This document shows, piece by piece, positions 1 to 10,112 of a DNA stretch of 64,000 nucleotides. Made by a program: the position numbers and the translations under genes. The notes beneath the pieces are model-generated. The model searched no databases, was not told the origin of the DNA, and worked only from the letters and a program-made list of their open reading frames with translations. The DNA comes from Euglena gracilis. Its lineage: Eukaryota; Euglenida; Euglenophyceae; Euglenales. The DNA lies in NCBI GenBank assembly GCA_039621445.1, contig CP154955.1:61287564-61351563 (forward strand), written 5' to 3'. Numbering within the stretch: position 1 is the stretch's first letter; every line of letters starts with the position of its first letter.

Positions 1-67
1 TCGCGGAGCAGCCCTGCCCGCACCGGCACGGCCCCCGCTGCCGCTCTTCCCGGAGGAGGAGCTCTAG
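1..67 (+). CDS. 3' end of a coding exon (C-terminus), product unknown
   Basis: The frame starting at base 2 reads a proline-rich tail ending PLPLFPEEEL followed by TAG at 65-67. Codon third positions are almost all G or C, like the other candidate exons of the window. The exon runs off the left edge, so its start and protein are unknown. Downstream DNA is GC-rich to about 240 and then becomes a CA microsatellite. The other two frames are also open for a while, so the frame choice rests on third-position GC and the natural-looking acidic end. Confidence 0.4.
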   Translation, partial: RGAALPAPARPPLPLFPEEEL

Positions 68-271
68 GGGGGACGCCGGCGATGGGCCACACTGCCGCGC
101 TGCCACACGCGGATGGCGGGGCATGAGCCGGGCTGCCCGCCCCCGTGCCGATTTGTCCGCCGCGCTGACCCGGCCCTGCCCGTTCCGCTTCATACCCCGA
201 CCTGGACGATGTACATACCCGTCGTTTCCTCTCCCCGACGTTCACAGCGCACCACGCCAGAGCGGTGCACA

Positions 272-304
272 ATGCACCACACACACACACACAAACACTC
301 GCTG

Positions 305-345
<41 letters not shown>

Positions 346-515
346 CGCACACACACACACACACTGACACATACACTCACAGGCACATACACACATTCAA
401 ACACATTCAAGCACACACATGTACACACACACACACACACAGGCAACACATGCACACACACGCCCTCACGCACACCGCGCGCACGCACACGCACACCCAA
501 ACACACACACACACA
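272..515. repeat. CA dinucleotide microsatellite, imperfect
   Basis: About 240 bases of CA units with occasional CG, TA and GA interruptions. Open frames across it (Thr-His or Val-Cys runs) are artefacts of the repeat. Confidence 0.95.
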
Positions 516-518
516 CCA

Positions 519-748
519 AAAGGAAGGACTGGGGGCTTGAGCAGGGTCGAAAATTAAAAAGTCGAAAAGCTTTTTTTTTTCTGTTCCGGGTGGGTGGGCG
601 ATGGTCCAAGGATGCGAGGTATCAATTTTTTCCCCGATGTGGACCTCTTGCCGAAAAATGCCAAATTTCCTTGCCAGTTTTCCTGTGGATTTTTGTTTGA
701 ATGTGCTGGGACAGCGGAATTTTTTTTATTTCCTTAAGGACCGCCCTG
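519..748 (+). mobile_element. MITE family A (hAT-like), 5'-truncated copy
   Basis: Matches the complete family A copies at 38663, 40494 and 61855 from the GGACTGG region to the 3' end. It shows the shared core GGTGGGCGATGGTCCAAGGA and the 3' end CTTAAGGACCGCCCTG. The 5' terminal repeat is missing; the left edge dissolves into the CA repeat. Confidence 0.8.
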
Positions 749-860
749 ACACACCCACGTGCGCATGCATGCACGCACGCGTATGTACACGTAAATTACA
801 CAACGCAAACAACACAAGAAAAAACACGCACGCTCACGCGCGCGCACACACACGCAGCAC

Positions 861-1167
861 CAGGGTAGCCCATAAGGGACAGGAAGCTTTTTTTCCTTTA
901 AGGGCCGCCCCTTGAAGACCGCCCTCAACCTCAGGGATGGCCAACAGCCGATCTGGGGATCGAACGGGTCAAAAATCAAAAAGGCGAAAATCACACTTTT
1001 TTGACGGTTTGGGTGGATGGGCGATGGTGTAAGGATACCAGAAATCTTTTTTTTTGAAATCGGCCCACTTTTGCCAAGATATGCCGTTTTTTTTGTCCAT
1101 TTTTCGTATGAATTTTTCATTGAATGTGCTGGGATGGGAAGTTTTTTTTTCGTTAAAGACCACCCTG
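861..1167 (+). mobile_element. MITE family A (hAT-like), complete copy
   Basis: Starts CAGGGTAGCCCATAAGG and ends TTAAAGACCACCCTG, degenerate versions of the family TIR (CAGGGCGGTCC). The core GGGTGGATGGGCGATGG is present. Flanks are CGCAGCAC (853-860) and CACAGCAC (1168-1175), an 8-bp target duplication with one mismatch. No coding capacity, about 307 bp. Confidence 0.85.
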
Positions 1168-1287
1168 CACAGCACACACAACACACACAACACACACACA
1201 ACACAACACACACAACACACACACAACACACACACACACATGCACAACACACACAACACACACACACACACACACACAAAACAAGTG
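1168..1287. repeat. CA microsatellite
   Basis: About 120 bases of CA/ACA units directly after the MITE end; the MITE inserted into or beside this tract. Confidence 0.9.
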
Positions 1288-2060
1288 CCAAGTAACACAC
1301 GCGCAAATAACTCGACGTGTGCGCTCGACGTGACCTCAAATGTGCAATACACTCGCAATGTGTGTGGCCCAGAGCCGTGCTGCACATCAGTTCTTGCCAG
1401 CCCGGGCTGCATTCCCGATTCACCTCAGAGCGTCGACAAGGGGAGGGGGGCTGTGGTGTGGTCAGAGGCGAGCGCCAGGCCCAAAAAGCAAGAGGCTCAA
1501 AAAAATGGTGCACACAGGGGGTCTTGTGGTGTGCGCTTAACTCCATTTGTTTTTCTGCATTTTTCTGCTATTTGGGATTTCCGATACCCCCCCACTGGGT
1601 CATGTGCATGATCTCCACCACCTCCCGATCAGGCCGGGCAAGCCAGGCACCGCCGTCTTGAGTGCCCCGATGTGCACGGACGCGTCTTTCCCTGCCCACC
1701 GCTGTCCTGCCCAAGTGCGCCGTGCCTGACTGTTTGCTCTCCGGCCCGCAACCGCCGCCTTGCATTCCCTCTTCTACACCTTGGTCCAGCCCTTGCATTT
1801 GGTGGCCGATCGAGCAGCCAACTCAAGGGCAAACAATGCTTTCTGGAATTTGTCTCTCCACGCAAATCTCGAAAATGGACGACTTTTTGTTATGTTTTGG
1901 TCCCGTTGAGTGCCTGGACGACACTTGGACCCTTGGACCCTTGGACCGCCCTTGGAAAATAGAACCTTCAAAAAATCTTTTAAAACCCTAAAAAGGTTTT
2001 GAAAAAAAATTTTTGATGAAAAATCCCGTGATGTGCTTCACATCTCAGTGAGCGCAAAGG
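1288..2060. other. No gene recognised; contains a minus-strand MITE fragment
   Basis: Mixed-composition DNA with no convincing exon. Around 1900-1965 the sequence TTGGACCGCCC and the preceding segment resemble the reverse complement of the T-rich element at 11690-11960 (GGTTCTATTTTCCAAGGG versus GTTTTCCAAGGGCGGTG). From 1975 the DNA is AT-rich. Confidence 0.4.
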
Positions 2061-2379
2061 TAATCCCCCCAAATAATGCCCCCCCGGGGTATTATTTTTT
2101 CTCCAGAAGTCCCGGCCTGGGGGGGGGGGGTTTGGGGGGGTAATAGCACCCCAAAATTTTCGAAATTTTTCGAAGTCCCATAGGACCCAAAAATAGCACC
2201 TAAAACCCCCCTTTGGGTCATTTTTTGTCTTTTCTCATGAAATTTAGCATCCTTTGGGGCCAGGTGATCCAGAAAAATCGTTTTTTGGTCAGGTCAAAAT
2301 CCAGGTCGTCGGCCCGAGATTGGGGGGGGGGTATTATAATGAGTCGGACCCCGAGGGGGGGTATTAATTGGGGAGGTTA
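2061..2379. mobile_element. TA-duplication element, GGTATTAT subtype
   Basis: Between two TA dinucleotides (2061-2062 and 2378-2379) lies a segment starting ATCCCCCCAAATAATGCC and ending TATTAATTGGGGAGGT, an imperfect inverted repeat. The interior has several G-run plus TATTA motifs. A clearly homologous copy with the same internal order lies at 58099-58398. No coding capacity. TA duplication suggests Tc1/mariner-like or PIF-like mobilisation; the superfamily is inference. Confidence 0.7.
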
Positions 2380-3296
2380 TTTTTTTATTTGCTTTTATTT
2401 AATTTTTCATCTGCTTTTTTATTTGACTTTTTATTTATTTGATTTTTTTATCTCCTTTTTTATTTGCCTCAACGCCTGTCCCCACAGCATTCCGCGGAGT
2501 GGATCCTGTCGGCAGACAGACAAAGTTGCCAAGCAGGTGAAGTGACATCCCATCAAAATCAGGGGGTTCATTTCTCAGTCTTAAACACACATATTTGGGG
2601 GGGGGAAACATACATACATACACAGAGCACATACACAGAGCGTTGTACTGGTCAACCTGTGCACATTGCAAGCACTGAACCATCCTTATTGGTCTCCCCC
2701 CCTTGCCAGGTCATTCGGTCGAAGTTTTTGCCAGAATTGTTTTTGAAGGGTTTTAAAGGTTTTTTTTAAGGTTTAAAGGCACCTTAAAAAATTTCTGACT
2801 AAGCACATCACGTAAATGTCTTTTTTTATCCTTCCGGGGACAATGGGAATAAAGAACAGTAATTACTTTGAAACTTGCTTGCGCAAATTGCCAGGTGATC
2901 GAATTTACACTTGTTTGCCCAATTAGGCAAGTAATTTTCAGTCTTTTCTTTGTGCAATTGCACAAAAGGATTCATTCATTAATCCTCACTGGGACCTTAC
3001 CTTGACAAGATTTTCTTTTCAGTCATGAATGCATAATTGAGCGTCCTCTACCACGTTCATTTGAGAGTTATTGTTGCTTTTCTGGCTGGTGCCTTACGCC
3101 TCAAATTAGAACGTTCCAGCAGGCATGGGAAGGACGTCAGAATTATGAGGCACCTGGTCATCACCGGGTGTGTTGTCGGAATTGCACTTTTTTGTTGCTG
3201 TCGGATGACTTCCAAACTGTCGCCCCAAAATGTCTGTGAAAAAACAGGGAGCACATGGGCCCGGGAAAAAGTGCCCTGGGTCATCACGTCATTTCT
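2380..3296. other. T-rich DNA with a possible hydrophobic open segment
   Basis: T-rich with runs of TTTATTTG (2375-2465), then ordinary composition. A strong acceptor-like TTTTCTTTTCAG ends at 3022. The frame open at 3037-3300 contains a hydrophobic stretch (HLVITGCVVGIALFCCC), but third-position GC is low, there is no ATG start and a stop lies just upstream. It may be part of an exon; it is not called as a gene. Confidence 0.25.
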
Positions 3297-3420
3297 ATGA
3301 CACAGACACACACACAGACACGCACGCACACACGCACACACACAACACACACACAACACGCACACACACACACACACACACAACCCACAGCACACAACAC
3401 ACACGCACACAACACAGACA

Positions 3421-3456
<36 letters not shown>

Positions 3457-3482
3457 CATACAGACAGACACACACACACAGT
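3297..3482. repeat. CA microsatellite with a GA block
   Basis: CA units from 3299, a GAGAGA block at 3438-3456, then CAGACA and CA again. It ends a few bases before the acceptor of the next candidate exon. Confidence 0.95.
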
Positions 3483-3498
3483 GCAGCCCTGTTCCCAG

Positions 3499-3691
3499 GT
3501 CTTCAACCACTCCACGCAGGTCTCCCCCACCGGCGGGCACCGCCAAGGCTGCACGGACGCCCCGCCGCCGCCGATGTCACTGCACAAGTTGGCGCCGTTC
3601 TTCGCCATCGCCGTGGCACTGGCAGGCGGGGCGTACCTGATGCTGCCCCGCCCCAGGCCGCACCCCCGCTTCTTATTCGACACCCCCGGGG
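3499..3691 (+). CDS. Candidate internal exon with one transmembrane segment
   Basis: Acceptor TTCCCAG ends at 3498 and a donor-like GTTTTG follows 3691. The frame starting GTC at 3499 is open with about 90% G or C at third positions. It encodes a Ser/Thr/Pro-rich stretch with an NHST sequon, then MSLHKLAPFFAIAVALAGG and a basic proline-rich tail. This is one hydrophobic helix of about 20 residues flanked by positive charges, as in a membrane-anchored protein. The ATG at 3574 could be an internal Met, because coding bias continues upstream of it. Product unknown. Confidence 0.5.
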
Positions 3692-3945
3692 GTTTTGTGT
3701 GTTTGCATTGTTTGTGTGCACATATACACGGTTGTGCGTATGTATGCATGTTTGTGCGTATTTATGTATGTTTTTGCGCATGTGTGCATGTTTGTGCGTC
3801 TGCATGCATGGTTGCGAATACATTTACATACTTACATATACCTATGTATACACATGTACAGATGTATGTTTGTAAATACATATGGATGTGTGCATGTATG
3901 CATGTTTGTATGTGTGTATGTACATGTGCTGAGGCTACTTAGGCT
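3692..3945. repeat. Degenerate TG / TGCATG / TATG repeat tract
   Basis: Alternating purine-pyrimidine DNA of GTGTGTG, GTATGT and GCATG units. No gene. Confidence 0.85.
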
Positions 3946-4087
3946 GCCAGGCTAAAAATCCTAATACTTTTCAAATTCACCTGAATGGGAAGCCCTATGG
4001 GTGGTGGATGGGGAGGGGTCGGACCACCCCAACCTACCCCCTGGGTGGGCGGCGACCACCTCTCCCCCAACGGGCCATCCCGGAAAG

Positions 4088-4200
4088 CCCTGGACCCTCT
4101 GCTCATTGTGAACGACACATTTCCACATCGCTCGACACCATACAAACTTAGGTGGTTTGGCCACCAAAGTTTCGTCATCACAGAAACACCATCTGTGCAG
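4088..4200 (+). CDS. Possible exon, weak cytochrome P450-like resemblance
   Basis: Follows an AG at 4086-4087. The open frame includes YKLRWFGHQSFVIT and ETPSVQAVL. In microsomal P450s the segment after the N-terminal anchor often has a similar order: an aromatic/Gly strand, a hydrophobic strand (VVVTDP) and then VxxVL. The similarity is short, third-position GC is only about 50%, and no haem-binding motif was found anywhere in the window, so this is a guess. The frame runs directly into the first bases of the MITE at 4198. Confidence 0.22.
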
Positions 4201-4480
4201 GCTGTCCTGAAGGGCCGAGATATTTTTTTCCTCTTTAAGGACCGCCCTTAGGCCTAAGAACCACCAATGCGCATCGAAAAGGGTTGGAAATTACTAAGAA
4301 GTCGAAAAACGCATTCTTTGACGTTTTGGGCGGATGGGCGATGTCGAAGGATGCCAGGAAACATCCCCCCCCCCCCGAAGTCGACCCGTCTTGCCAAATA
4401 TGGCGATTTTTGGCCATTTTCCCTGTGCATTTTGCATCGAATTTGGTGGGACCAGCTTTGATCTTTTTTTGTTACCTCCC
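4198..4480 (+). mobile_element. MITE family A, diverged copy
   Basis: Begins CAGGCTGTCCTGAAGGG and has the internal terminal-repeat partner TTTAAGGACCGCCC at 4234-4248. It then carries the core TTTTGGGCGGATGGGCGATG and a decayed 3' end near 4476. No target duplication is recognisable. Its first three bases coincide with the last bases of the preceding open segment. Confidence 0.65.
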
Positions 4481-4540
4481 CCCCAGCACACTGACCCCCC
4501 CCCTTGTTATTGACCCCCTGAGCTGTTGGGCCCAAGTTGA

Positions 4541-5110
4541 CCAGGTTTTGAATAGTGCTGAGCTCTTAATGAGAGCTGCACGTAATGGACGTTGGAAAAG
4601 ACTGGGACTGCGAATTTCGCAGATTTACATTATTTTTTTTCGATTTTCCGACTTTTTTGACCCGTTTTTGACCCAAACACCATCGGTTTCGGGCAAAAAA
4701 AACGGGGTGTTGGGGGTCGAAAAACGCTCCGGGAGGCCCAAAAACATGGTTTCGGGCCAAAAAATTTTTCCCGTCTTTTTTGACCCATTTTTGACTCAAA
4801 GTCAATGGGTTTTGGGCCCAAAACGGGGCGCTGGCGGGTTGAAAAACGCTCATTTTCGGCTCAAAAACATGTTTTCTGGGTCCGGGAGGCCAAAAAACAT
4901 GGTTTTGGGCCAAAAAAATATTTTTCGTTTTTTTTCGACTTTTTTGACCCGTTTTTTGACCCAAAGTCAATGGGTTGGCAGCACAAAACGGGGTGCTGGC
5001 GGGTCAAAAAACGCTCATTTTTGGCTCAAACACAGTTTTTCCGGGTCCGGGAGGCCAAAAAGCATGGTTTCGGGCAAAATATTTTTTTTCAAATTTTTTC
5101 GAGTTTTTGA
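4541..5110. repeat. Element with three internal tandem units
   Basis: Starts CCAGGTTTTGAATAGTGC. It then holds three imperfect units of roughly 150-190 bp, each with TTTTTGACCC, GGGTCCGGGAGGCC (shortened in the first unit) and CATGGTTTCGGGC-type motifs. The reverse complement of the same end and units occurs at 31736-32055 (AATAATGCTGAGCTCTTAAT-type end). No coding potential. Confidence 0.7.
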
Positions 5111-6430
5111 CCCAAAAATGGCCGAAAACGGCCAAGTCAAATCAGGCCAAAACTGTACAAAATGGCCAAAATTGGCCGAAAACTGGTCGTAACTCAAGCT
5201 AGACGGAGAGTTGCGGGGAAATTAAAATACAGTTAGATAACCCCCCCCCCTTTTATAATGACCCGTCGTTATCCGACTTTCGAGTTGGTGGAAAATCCAA
5301 AGGGGGTCGTTATAAATGGGGGGTCGTTATAAATGGGGGGTCGTTATAAATGGGGGGGGGTTACCCAAAGTCGGGGTATTGAGACCTTGTGTCTGAAGTT
5401 TTCTGTGTCCCTTACAGCCATGCCTCCTCTCCCCACACTCTCCGCACCCTCTAAGCAGCGGTCTATCCGCTCGTACTTCAAATAACCCTTCCGAGCACGA
5501 ACGCTCATGTGTCTTTCCGCGCTTTGCTTGCAGCTTCCCGACACAGGTCGTTATATTTCTCAAACTGGTGGAATTCTCCGAATGGGTCGGTATAAATGGG
5601 GGGGGTCGTTATCAGAGGGGGGTCGTTCTAAATGGGGGGGGGTTTAGAGCATTTTTAGGGCTTCAATTTGGGTTTCCGGACTTTCCCTTTGATTCCCCCT
5701 CATTTTTAAGAAATTTTAGACAAAGTGCTTTTTTGACCCAAAACAGGGCCGAAAGCGGCCAAGTCGCAAGCCTGCCGCGCTGTTTTGGGCCGTAAATCGG
5801 CCGTATTTCGGGCCGGGCGGGGAGTTGCGGGGAAATCAAAATACGGTTTGATAGGGCGTTCCAAGGGCTTCAATTTAGGTCTGCGGACATTTCCTTTGGT
5901 TTTTCTTCATTTCCGAGGTATTTTGAAAACATCGATTTTTTGACCCCGAAAACAGCCCAAAATGGCCCCAGAAATGGGCCAAATTTGGCCGAAAAATGAC
6001 CGTAACTCGGGCTACACGAAGAGTTGGGGGGAAAAGTTGTTGGGGGCATTCATTGGTTGGATAGGGCATTCATTCCAAGGACTTCATTATTGCTCTGGAC
6101 TTTTCCTTTGATTTTGCTCATTGTCCAGATATTTTGGGAAATCAATTTTTTTGGGCCAAAAAGCGGCCCAAACAAACACCCCAAAAAGGCCAAAACACGG
6201 GCCAGGCGTGTCGGCGGCCAAAACGGCGAACGGGGGGCGATAGAGGGCTTCCAGGGGTGCATTTCGTCAGACCGACATTTCCGGAAAAAATGTTCTTTTT
6301 CTCGAGATATTTTCAAAAAATCAATTTTTGACCGATTTTTGGACCCCGGCGAAATGGCAGAGTCGGAAGAGGAGGGGGGGCGGGCCAATCCTACCCAGTT
6401 TGGACCCCTTCGCGCGTGAATAAGTTGGGC
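5107..6430. repeat. Tandem array of about 210-bp units, interrupted
   Basis: Four imperfect units share GGGCTTCAATTT, TTTCCTTTGATT, a GGCCAAAA-rich middle and GAGTTGCGGGGAAAT. Unit landmarks lie near 5200, 5655, 5865 and 6070. The first boundary is broken by the element at 5238-5643. The internal GGCCxAAA/TTTTGGCC content gives much local self-complementarity. No gene. Confidence 0.75.
5238..5645. mobile_element. TA-duplication element, GGTCGTTATAAA subtype, nested
   Basis: The segment is bounded by TA followed by ACCCCCCCCCC on the left and GGGGGGGGGTT followed by TA on the right. It contains repeated GGGGTCGTTATAAATGGG units at 5301-5355 and 5585-5640. It interrupts one unit of the surrounding 210-bp array: neighbouring units read TTTGATAGGGCG and TTGGATAGGGCA where this copy reads TTAGATA, insertion, TAGAGCA. 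The array context is what supports a TA target duplication. Confidence 0.7.
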
Positions 6431-6436
6431 CTGGGG

Positions 6437-6662
6437 GGAGTTGGGGGTCAAACGACAGTGATTCAGAAATTCGAAATCCAGTCGCTCGCGACTGAAAAAA
6501 AAATCCGGGAAACGGGCCGGGATCATGGTGATAGTCCGCCGGTTTTCACGGTCTACCCCGAGGGGAGGGGAGGGCGGGGTTGGGTCAAACCCCCCCTTTT
6601 CCCCAGTGGTAAGCTTTGCTCTTACCCATAAAGGGACAAGAGCTCAGTGACCCCCCCCTACC
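6437..6662. repeat. Dispersed repeat module (copy also at 31460-31735)
   Basis: Contains the palindrome CAGTCGCTCGCGACTG, then CCGGGATCATGGTGATAG, then AAACCCCCCCTTTTCCCC and AAGCTTTGCTCTTACCC. The same two halves occur at 31460-31735, but with the second half inverted relative to the first. No coding potential. Confidence 0.65.
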
Positions 6663-7222
6663 CTGGAAAATTTAAATACGTTCAAAATTGCACCACGAGG
6701 AATGATTTCCCAGAAATGCCTTCGTCTGACGAAGTGGCTGGGAAATGTCGAAAACACACAGTTCCCAAGATGGCGTCCAATATTGTTAGGGTGAGTCGAG
6801 AATTTGTCCGGTTATGTGGCATGTGAGCCCAAAAGAAGGTGACCCCCCCCTGGGCTGTTGGGCCCAACTTCACCTGGGTCAATGTCCCCAGCGGGGGGAG
6901 GGGGGGCAGGACCACCCTGTATCTGTGTCGCCAAATGCAGTCGTCTGTGACCTCCAGGTGACCATGCCTCCATTTTTTTCACCCAAATTTATCCAGATGA
7001 GCGTCATCGCGTCAAAGCCCATCGTACCACATTGTGTCTTTTTTTTTGGTGCGATGCGGCGCTCACATCGCACCGCACAACCGCCGCACCGCAGCGTCCC
7101 GCACTGCGTCGCCCCCCAGCCCACCCCAACCACCTCTCCTTTTCTGCTCACCACAATCCATTTGACCATTTGGGCTGCGGTGGATTTCACGCTCGTCCCT
7201 CGCTTGCGCTTGGGGGGGCCAG

Positions 7223-7336
7223 GCCTGGCTGCAGCACCAGCGGCGGCCTCCCTTGCGGCCCCTGCCCGGCCAGCACCCGCGCCCCGACGACGACGCCGAC
7301 GCCAGCCCCCCGGCCCGGCCATCGGCCAGGCGCTGA
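7223..7336 (+). CDS. Candidate terminal exon, product unknown
   Basis: After the acceptor GGGGGGGCCAG (ending 7222) the frame starting GCC TGG is open to TGA at 7334-7336. About 95% of its third positions are G or C. It encodes AWLQHQRRPPLRPLPGQHPR, then an acidic DDDAD patch and a basic end. No family is recognised. A minus-strand Arg-rich frame overlaps but has weaker codon bias. Confidence 0.45.
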   Translation, partial: AWLQHQRRPPLRPLPGQHPRPDDDADASPPARPSARR

Positions 7337-7888
7337 CAGCGCGAAGCGAAACCCCAGTTTCTGCCAGGAAGCTTGGTTGTTGTCCCCAACACTCACTGGC
7401 TTAGGTCTGGTGTTTCCCCGCGCGCTGCTGAAAGCCAGCCGTTAGCCTTTCCCAGAATTGAATTTCAAGCGCTTTCCAACTGTTGCTTTTTTTCAAGCCG
7501 TTGCTTTTTTTTTGAAACTTTTTCCACATTTGAATTTAAACACCCCGCTTCCCTCCTCCCTCCCCCCTGCCCCTTGAGAACAAGCAATTGTCAATTTTTT
7601 GACATTTTTTTCAATCAACAACTTTTTGGCCAACAAATTTCACATCCAAAAAATGTTCGAACAATATGAAAACCATGCTTTTCGTCCACCCAGACCCCCA
7701 AATTGCATAAAATCGGACTTTTCCCCCCCGTTTGAACTTGCGCTGTTTTTCTGTTTTTTTTGTCTTTTTTTATATGCATTTTTCACATTTTTTCATCACT
7801 TTTTTGAGGGCCTATGTTGCGTTTACGTACAGCAACATTTTTTTTTTCGTTTCATTTGTGTCCGAGGCATCACTCCAGCCATCGGGGA
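7337..7888. other. No gene recognised; T-rich, intron-like
   Basis: Long T runs from 7480 to 7850 with a C-rich island at 7550-7575. Open frames here are poly-Phe artefacts. Confidence 0.4.
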
Positions 7889-8153
7889 CAGGCTTCTTTT
7901 TAAGTCACCTGACCCCCCCCCCCGGGGGAGGGGGGGTGGGTGGGTGGGTCCGGGCCGGACCCCCGGGGGGGGTCCTGCGACGGAGGCGCTGGGTATACCT
8001 TTTTGGCGCGAAGCACCGAAAATTTTTGGAAATTGCCTTTAACGGGGCCGATTTTGGGGGGGGCCCCCCCCCCCCCCCGGGGGGGTCCCGCGCCACCCTG
8101 GGTGGGTGGGGGGGACCCCCCCCTCCCCCCCGGGGGTCTTAAAAAGAAGCCTG
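7889..8153. mobile_element. MITE family C (hAT-like), complete copy with perfect 8-bp duplication
   Basis: Begins CAGGCTTCTTTTTAAG and ends CTTAAAAAGAAGCCTG, a 16-bp near-perfect terminal inverted repeat. ATCGGGGA flanks it on both sides (7881-7888 and 8154-8161), an exact 8-bp duplication. The interior is mostly C-run/G-run DNA (CCCGGGGGGG and its complement) and codes for nothing. A second copy is at 32253-32458. CA ends plus 8-bp duplications are typical of hAT elements; that assignment is inferred from the ends. Confidence 0.9.
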
Positions 8154-8399
8154 ATCGGGGACCCACCTCGGGGGGTGGGGGAGGTTTAGCCAGCCAGCAG
8201 ACTTTTATCCAGCGATGGATTTCAACGCTGCAACAAAATGGGTCGAAATTGGGTTCCCTGGCTCAAAATTTGGATTTGAAAACTGCTGATTTTTGGGACT
8301 TTTCTTTTTGCAACTTCTTTTTTTTCTATCATCTCTCTGGCAAAGAAAACAAAAAATGCCAACTGAATACGTAAGGAAGGGCGGGGGGTTCTTTTAAGC

Positions 8400-8690
8400 C
8401 AAAGTGGACCATCCCTGGGGGTCCAGCCAGCCAGCCAGCAGCCTTTTTACAGCCCCGGACCCCCCCTCCCCCCATCGACAAGGGTTAATTGTTTTCCAGC
8501 CGCCCTTCGGGAGGATTTTTGGATTAATGGATTCTTGGCTTTCGGAGGTTTCAAAAATGGTCCAATGATAGGCAAAATGGGCCGGAAACAGTTTGAAGAA
8601 GTTTGAAGAGCTGGCCAGGGCGAATTTGGGGTTTAAAAAAATCAATTTTTTGCATAGTTGGCAGTGCTTTGGGCATTTCTGGAGTTTTGG
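8400..8690 (+). repeat. Dispersed repeat family E (CCAGCCAGCAGCC type)
   Basis: Runs from GTCCAGCCAGCCAGCCAGCA through CCGCCCTTCGGGAGG to TTTTTTGCATAGTTGGCAG. Homologous segments occur at 42510-42960, 51010-51310 (reversed internal order) and 57230-57620. Motifs include AATTGGC, GGGCTGGCCAG and GGACCAGTTCCAGCC. Non-coding. Confidence 0.6.
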
Positions 8691-8830
8691 TTGTTTTTTT
8701 TTGGCAAAAACAGGTCGACTTTGGGGGAACAAGTTTATTTCTGGTATCCTTGCATCATTGCCCACCCAAAACGTCAAAAATATTTTTTTGACAGTTTAAT
8801 TTCGACCTCACTCGACCCCCGGACCAGGAC
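8690..8830 (-). mobile_element. MITE family A fragment, minus strand
   Basis: The reverse complement reads TTTTGACGTTTTGGGTGGGC, ATGATGCAAGGATACCAGAA and CCAAAGTCGACCTG, the middle of family A. Both terminal repeats are absent. Confidence 0.65.
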
Positions 8831-8984
8831 GTCGCGTAGTAACCCCTCCCTTGAGGGGGTCCAGCTCAAAGGCTGGAAAATCTGGGCTGGCTTGAAACAG
8901 GCTGCTGGCTGACCCCCCCCCCCCCATCCCCCCATGGGTCCTCCGGCTGGAACTGGGCCAGCCCCACCTGGGGACGCAAAAATA

Positions 8985-9072
8985 TGATCGTTTTTCCATC
9001 AAATTTGCCTCTGGATATTGCACTGAATGTGCTTGGACGGGGTTTTTCTCTCTCGCTTGGGGACCTTCCTGA
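8985..9072 (+). mobile_element. MITE family A, 3'-end fragment
   Basis: The 3' part only: TTGCACTGAATGTGCTTGGA, a T-rich stretch and GGGGACCTTCCTG, matching the family end GGACCGCCCTG with changes. Confidence 0.55.
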
Positions 9073-9123
9073 CGTAAGGTCCATCTGCCAGCACCCCCTT
9101 CATGCATGCTTCTATGCTTTTGC

Positions 9124-9262
9124 ATTGTTTGTTGTGGGTGTGTGTGCGTACGTGTGTGCGTGCAACTGTGTGTGTGAGTGAGTGAGTCACTGCGTGTGTG
9201 AGTGCGCGTGCGTGCGTGCATGTGTGTATTGTGTTGTGTTGCGTTGTGTCGTGTTGTGTTAA
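9124..9262. repeat. TG repeat with GTGAGTGA and TTGTG blocks
   Basis: Imperfect TG tract followed by GTTGTGTTGCG-type units. A purer TG run follows at 9430-9464. Confidence 0.85.
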
Positions 9263-9429
9263 CGGGTGGGGACCCAGGGGATAAATTCGCCGCCAGTCGC
9301 CCCATAAACTACTTTTTTCTTGTGGTAAGGTGCAGTCATATCGCAGCCGCCCGCCCGCCCCCCCTTATTTTGAAGAGCATTATGGAATGGGGCAGGATCT
9401 AGGACCCCTTGGAGGGCCCAAAGGAGTCC

Positions 9430-9464
<35 letters not shown>

Positions 9465-9470
9465 TATATG

Positions 9471-9942
9471 TAAACCCCCCCATTTTTACCGACGGGTCGG
9501 TTTGGATGTCATTTTCACATTTCTTGAAATCCCGGGGGGTCGACATAAATGGAGGAGTCGGTATAAATGAGTCATGGTGCTCAACTTGGGGGGGGGGGCT
9601 GGGACGAGGCGATGTGCATTCATCCTCTCCCCAATTTCTCGTCCACCCCTCAAAAAGCAACAGTTTATCGGTTCACAATTTGCCGAAAGTCAGACGCTTT
9701 GTTTGCACCTGGGTGCTTTTTTGTGTTTACTGCGACCTCCTTGTGCTTCTTGTGCTTTGCCTTTGTGTGCACCGGATGCAAGAGAGGGGGTCGGTATACG
9801 TGGATATCTGTTGATTTTTCCAAGGGAGGTCGGCATTAATGGGGGAGTCGGTATAAATGGATTTTTTCTGATTTTTCGGGGGGGTCAGTATAAATGGGGG
9901 GAGCCGGTATGAACAGGGGGTCGTCCTAAATGGGGGGGTTTA
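9471..9942. mobile_element. TA-duplication element, GGTCGGTATAAA subtype
   Basis: Ends are TAAACCCCCCCAT and ATGGGGGGGTTTA, a 13-bp perfect inverted repeat including the TA duplication. The interior holds repeated GAGTCGGTATAAATGG, GGTCGACATAAATGG and GGTCGTCCTAAATGG units near 9540, 9570, 9830, 9850, 9890 and 9920. A middle part (9600-9780) has no such units. It is related to 5238-5645. Confidence 0.75.
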
Positions 9943-9945
9943 ATT

Positions 9946-10112
9946 GTGTCTGTGTGTCTGTCTGTGTGTGTGTGTGTGTTGTGTGTTGTGTGTTGTGTGT
10001 TGTGTGTTGTGTGTTGTGTGTTGTGTGTGTGTGTGTGTGTGTGTTGTGTGTTGTGTGGTGTGTGTTGTCTCTCTCTCTCTCTCTCTGTGTGTGTTGTGTG
10101 TGTGTGTGTGAG
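9946..10112. repeat. TG / TTGTG microsatellite with TCTC block
   Basis: TG and GTGTTGTG units with a TCTCTCTC block at 10068-10086. It leads straight into the acceptor of the next candidate exon. Confidence 0.95.

Noticed and set aside
4088-4219. Firm cytochrome P450 gene call
   Set aside because: Only one short P450-like stretch, weak codon bias, and no ExxR or haem Cys motif found on either strand; kept as a low-confidence segment.
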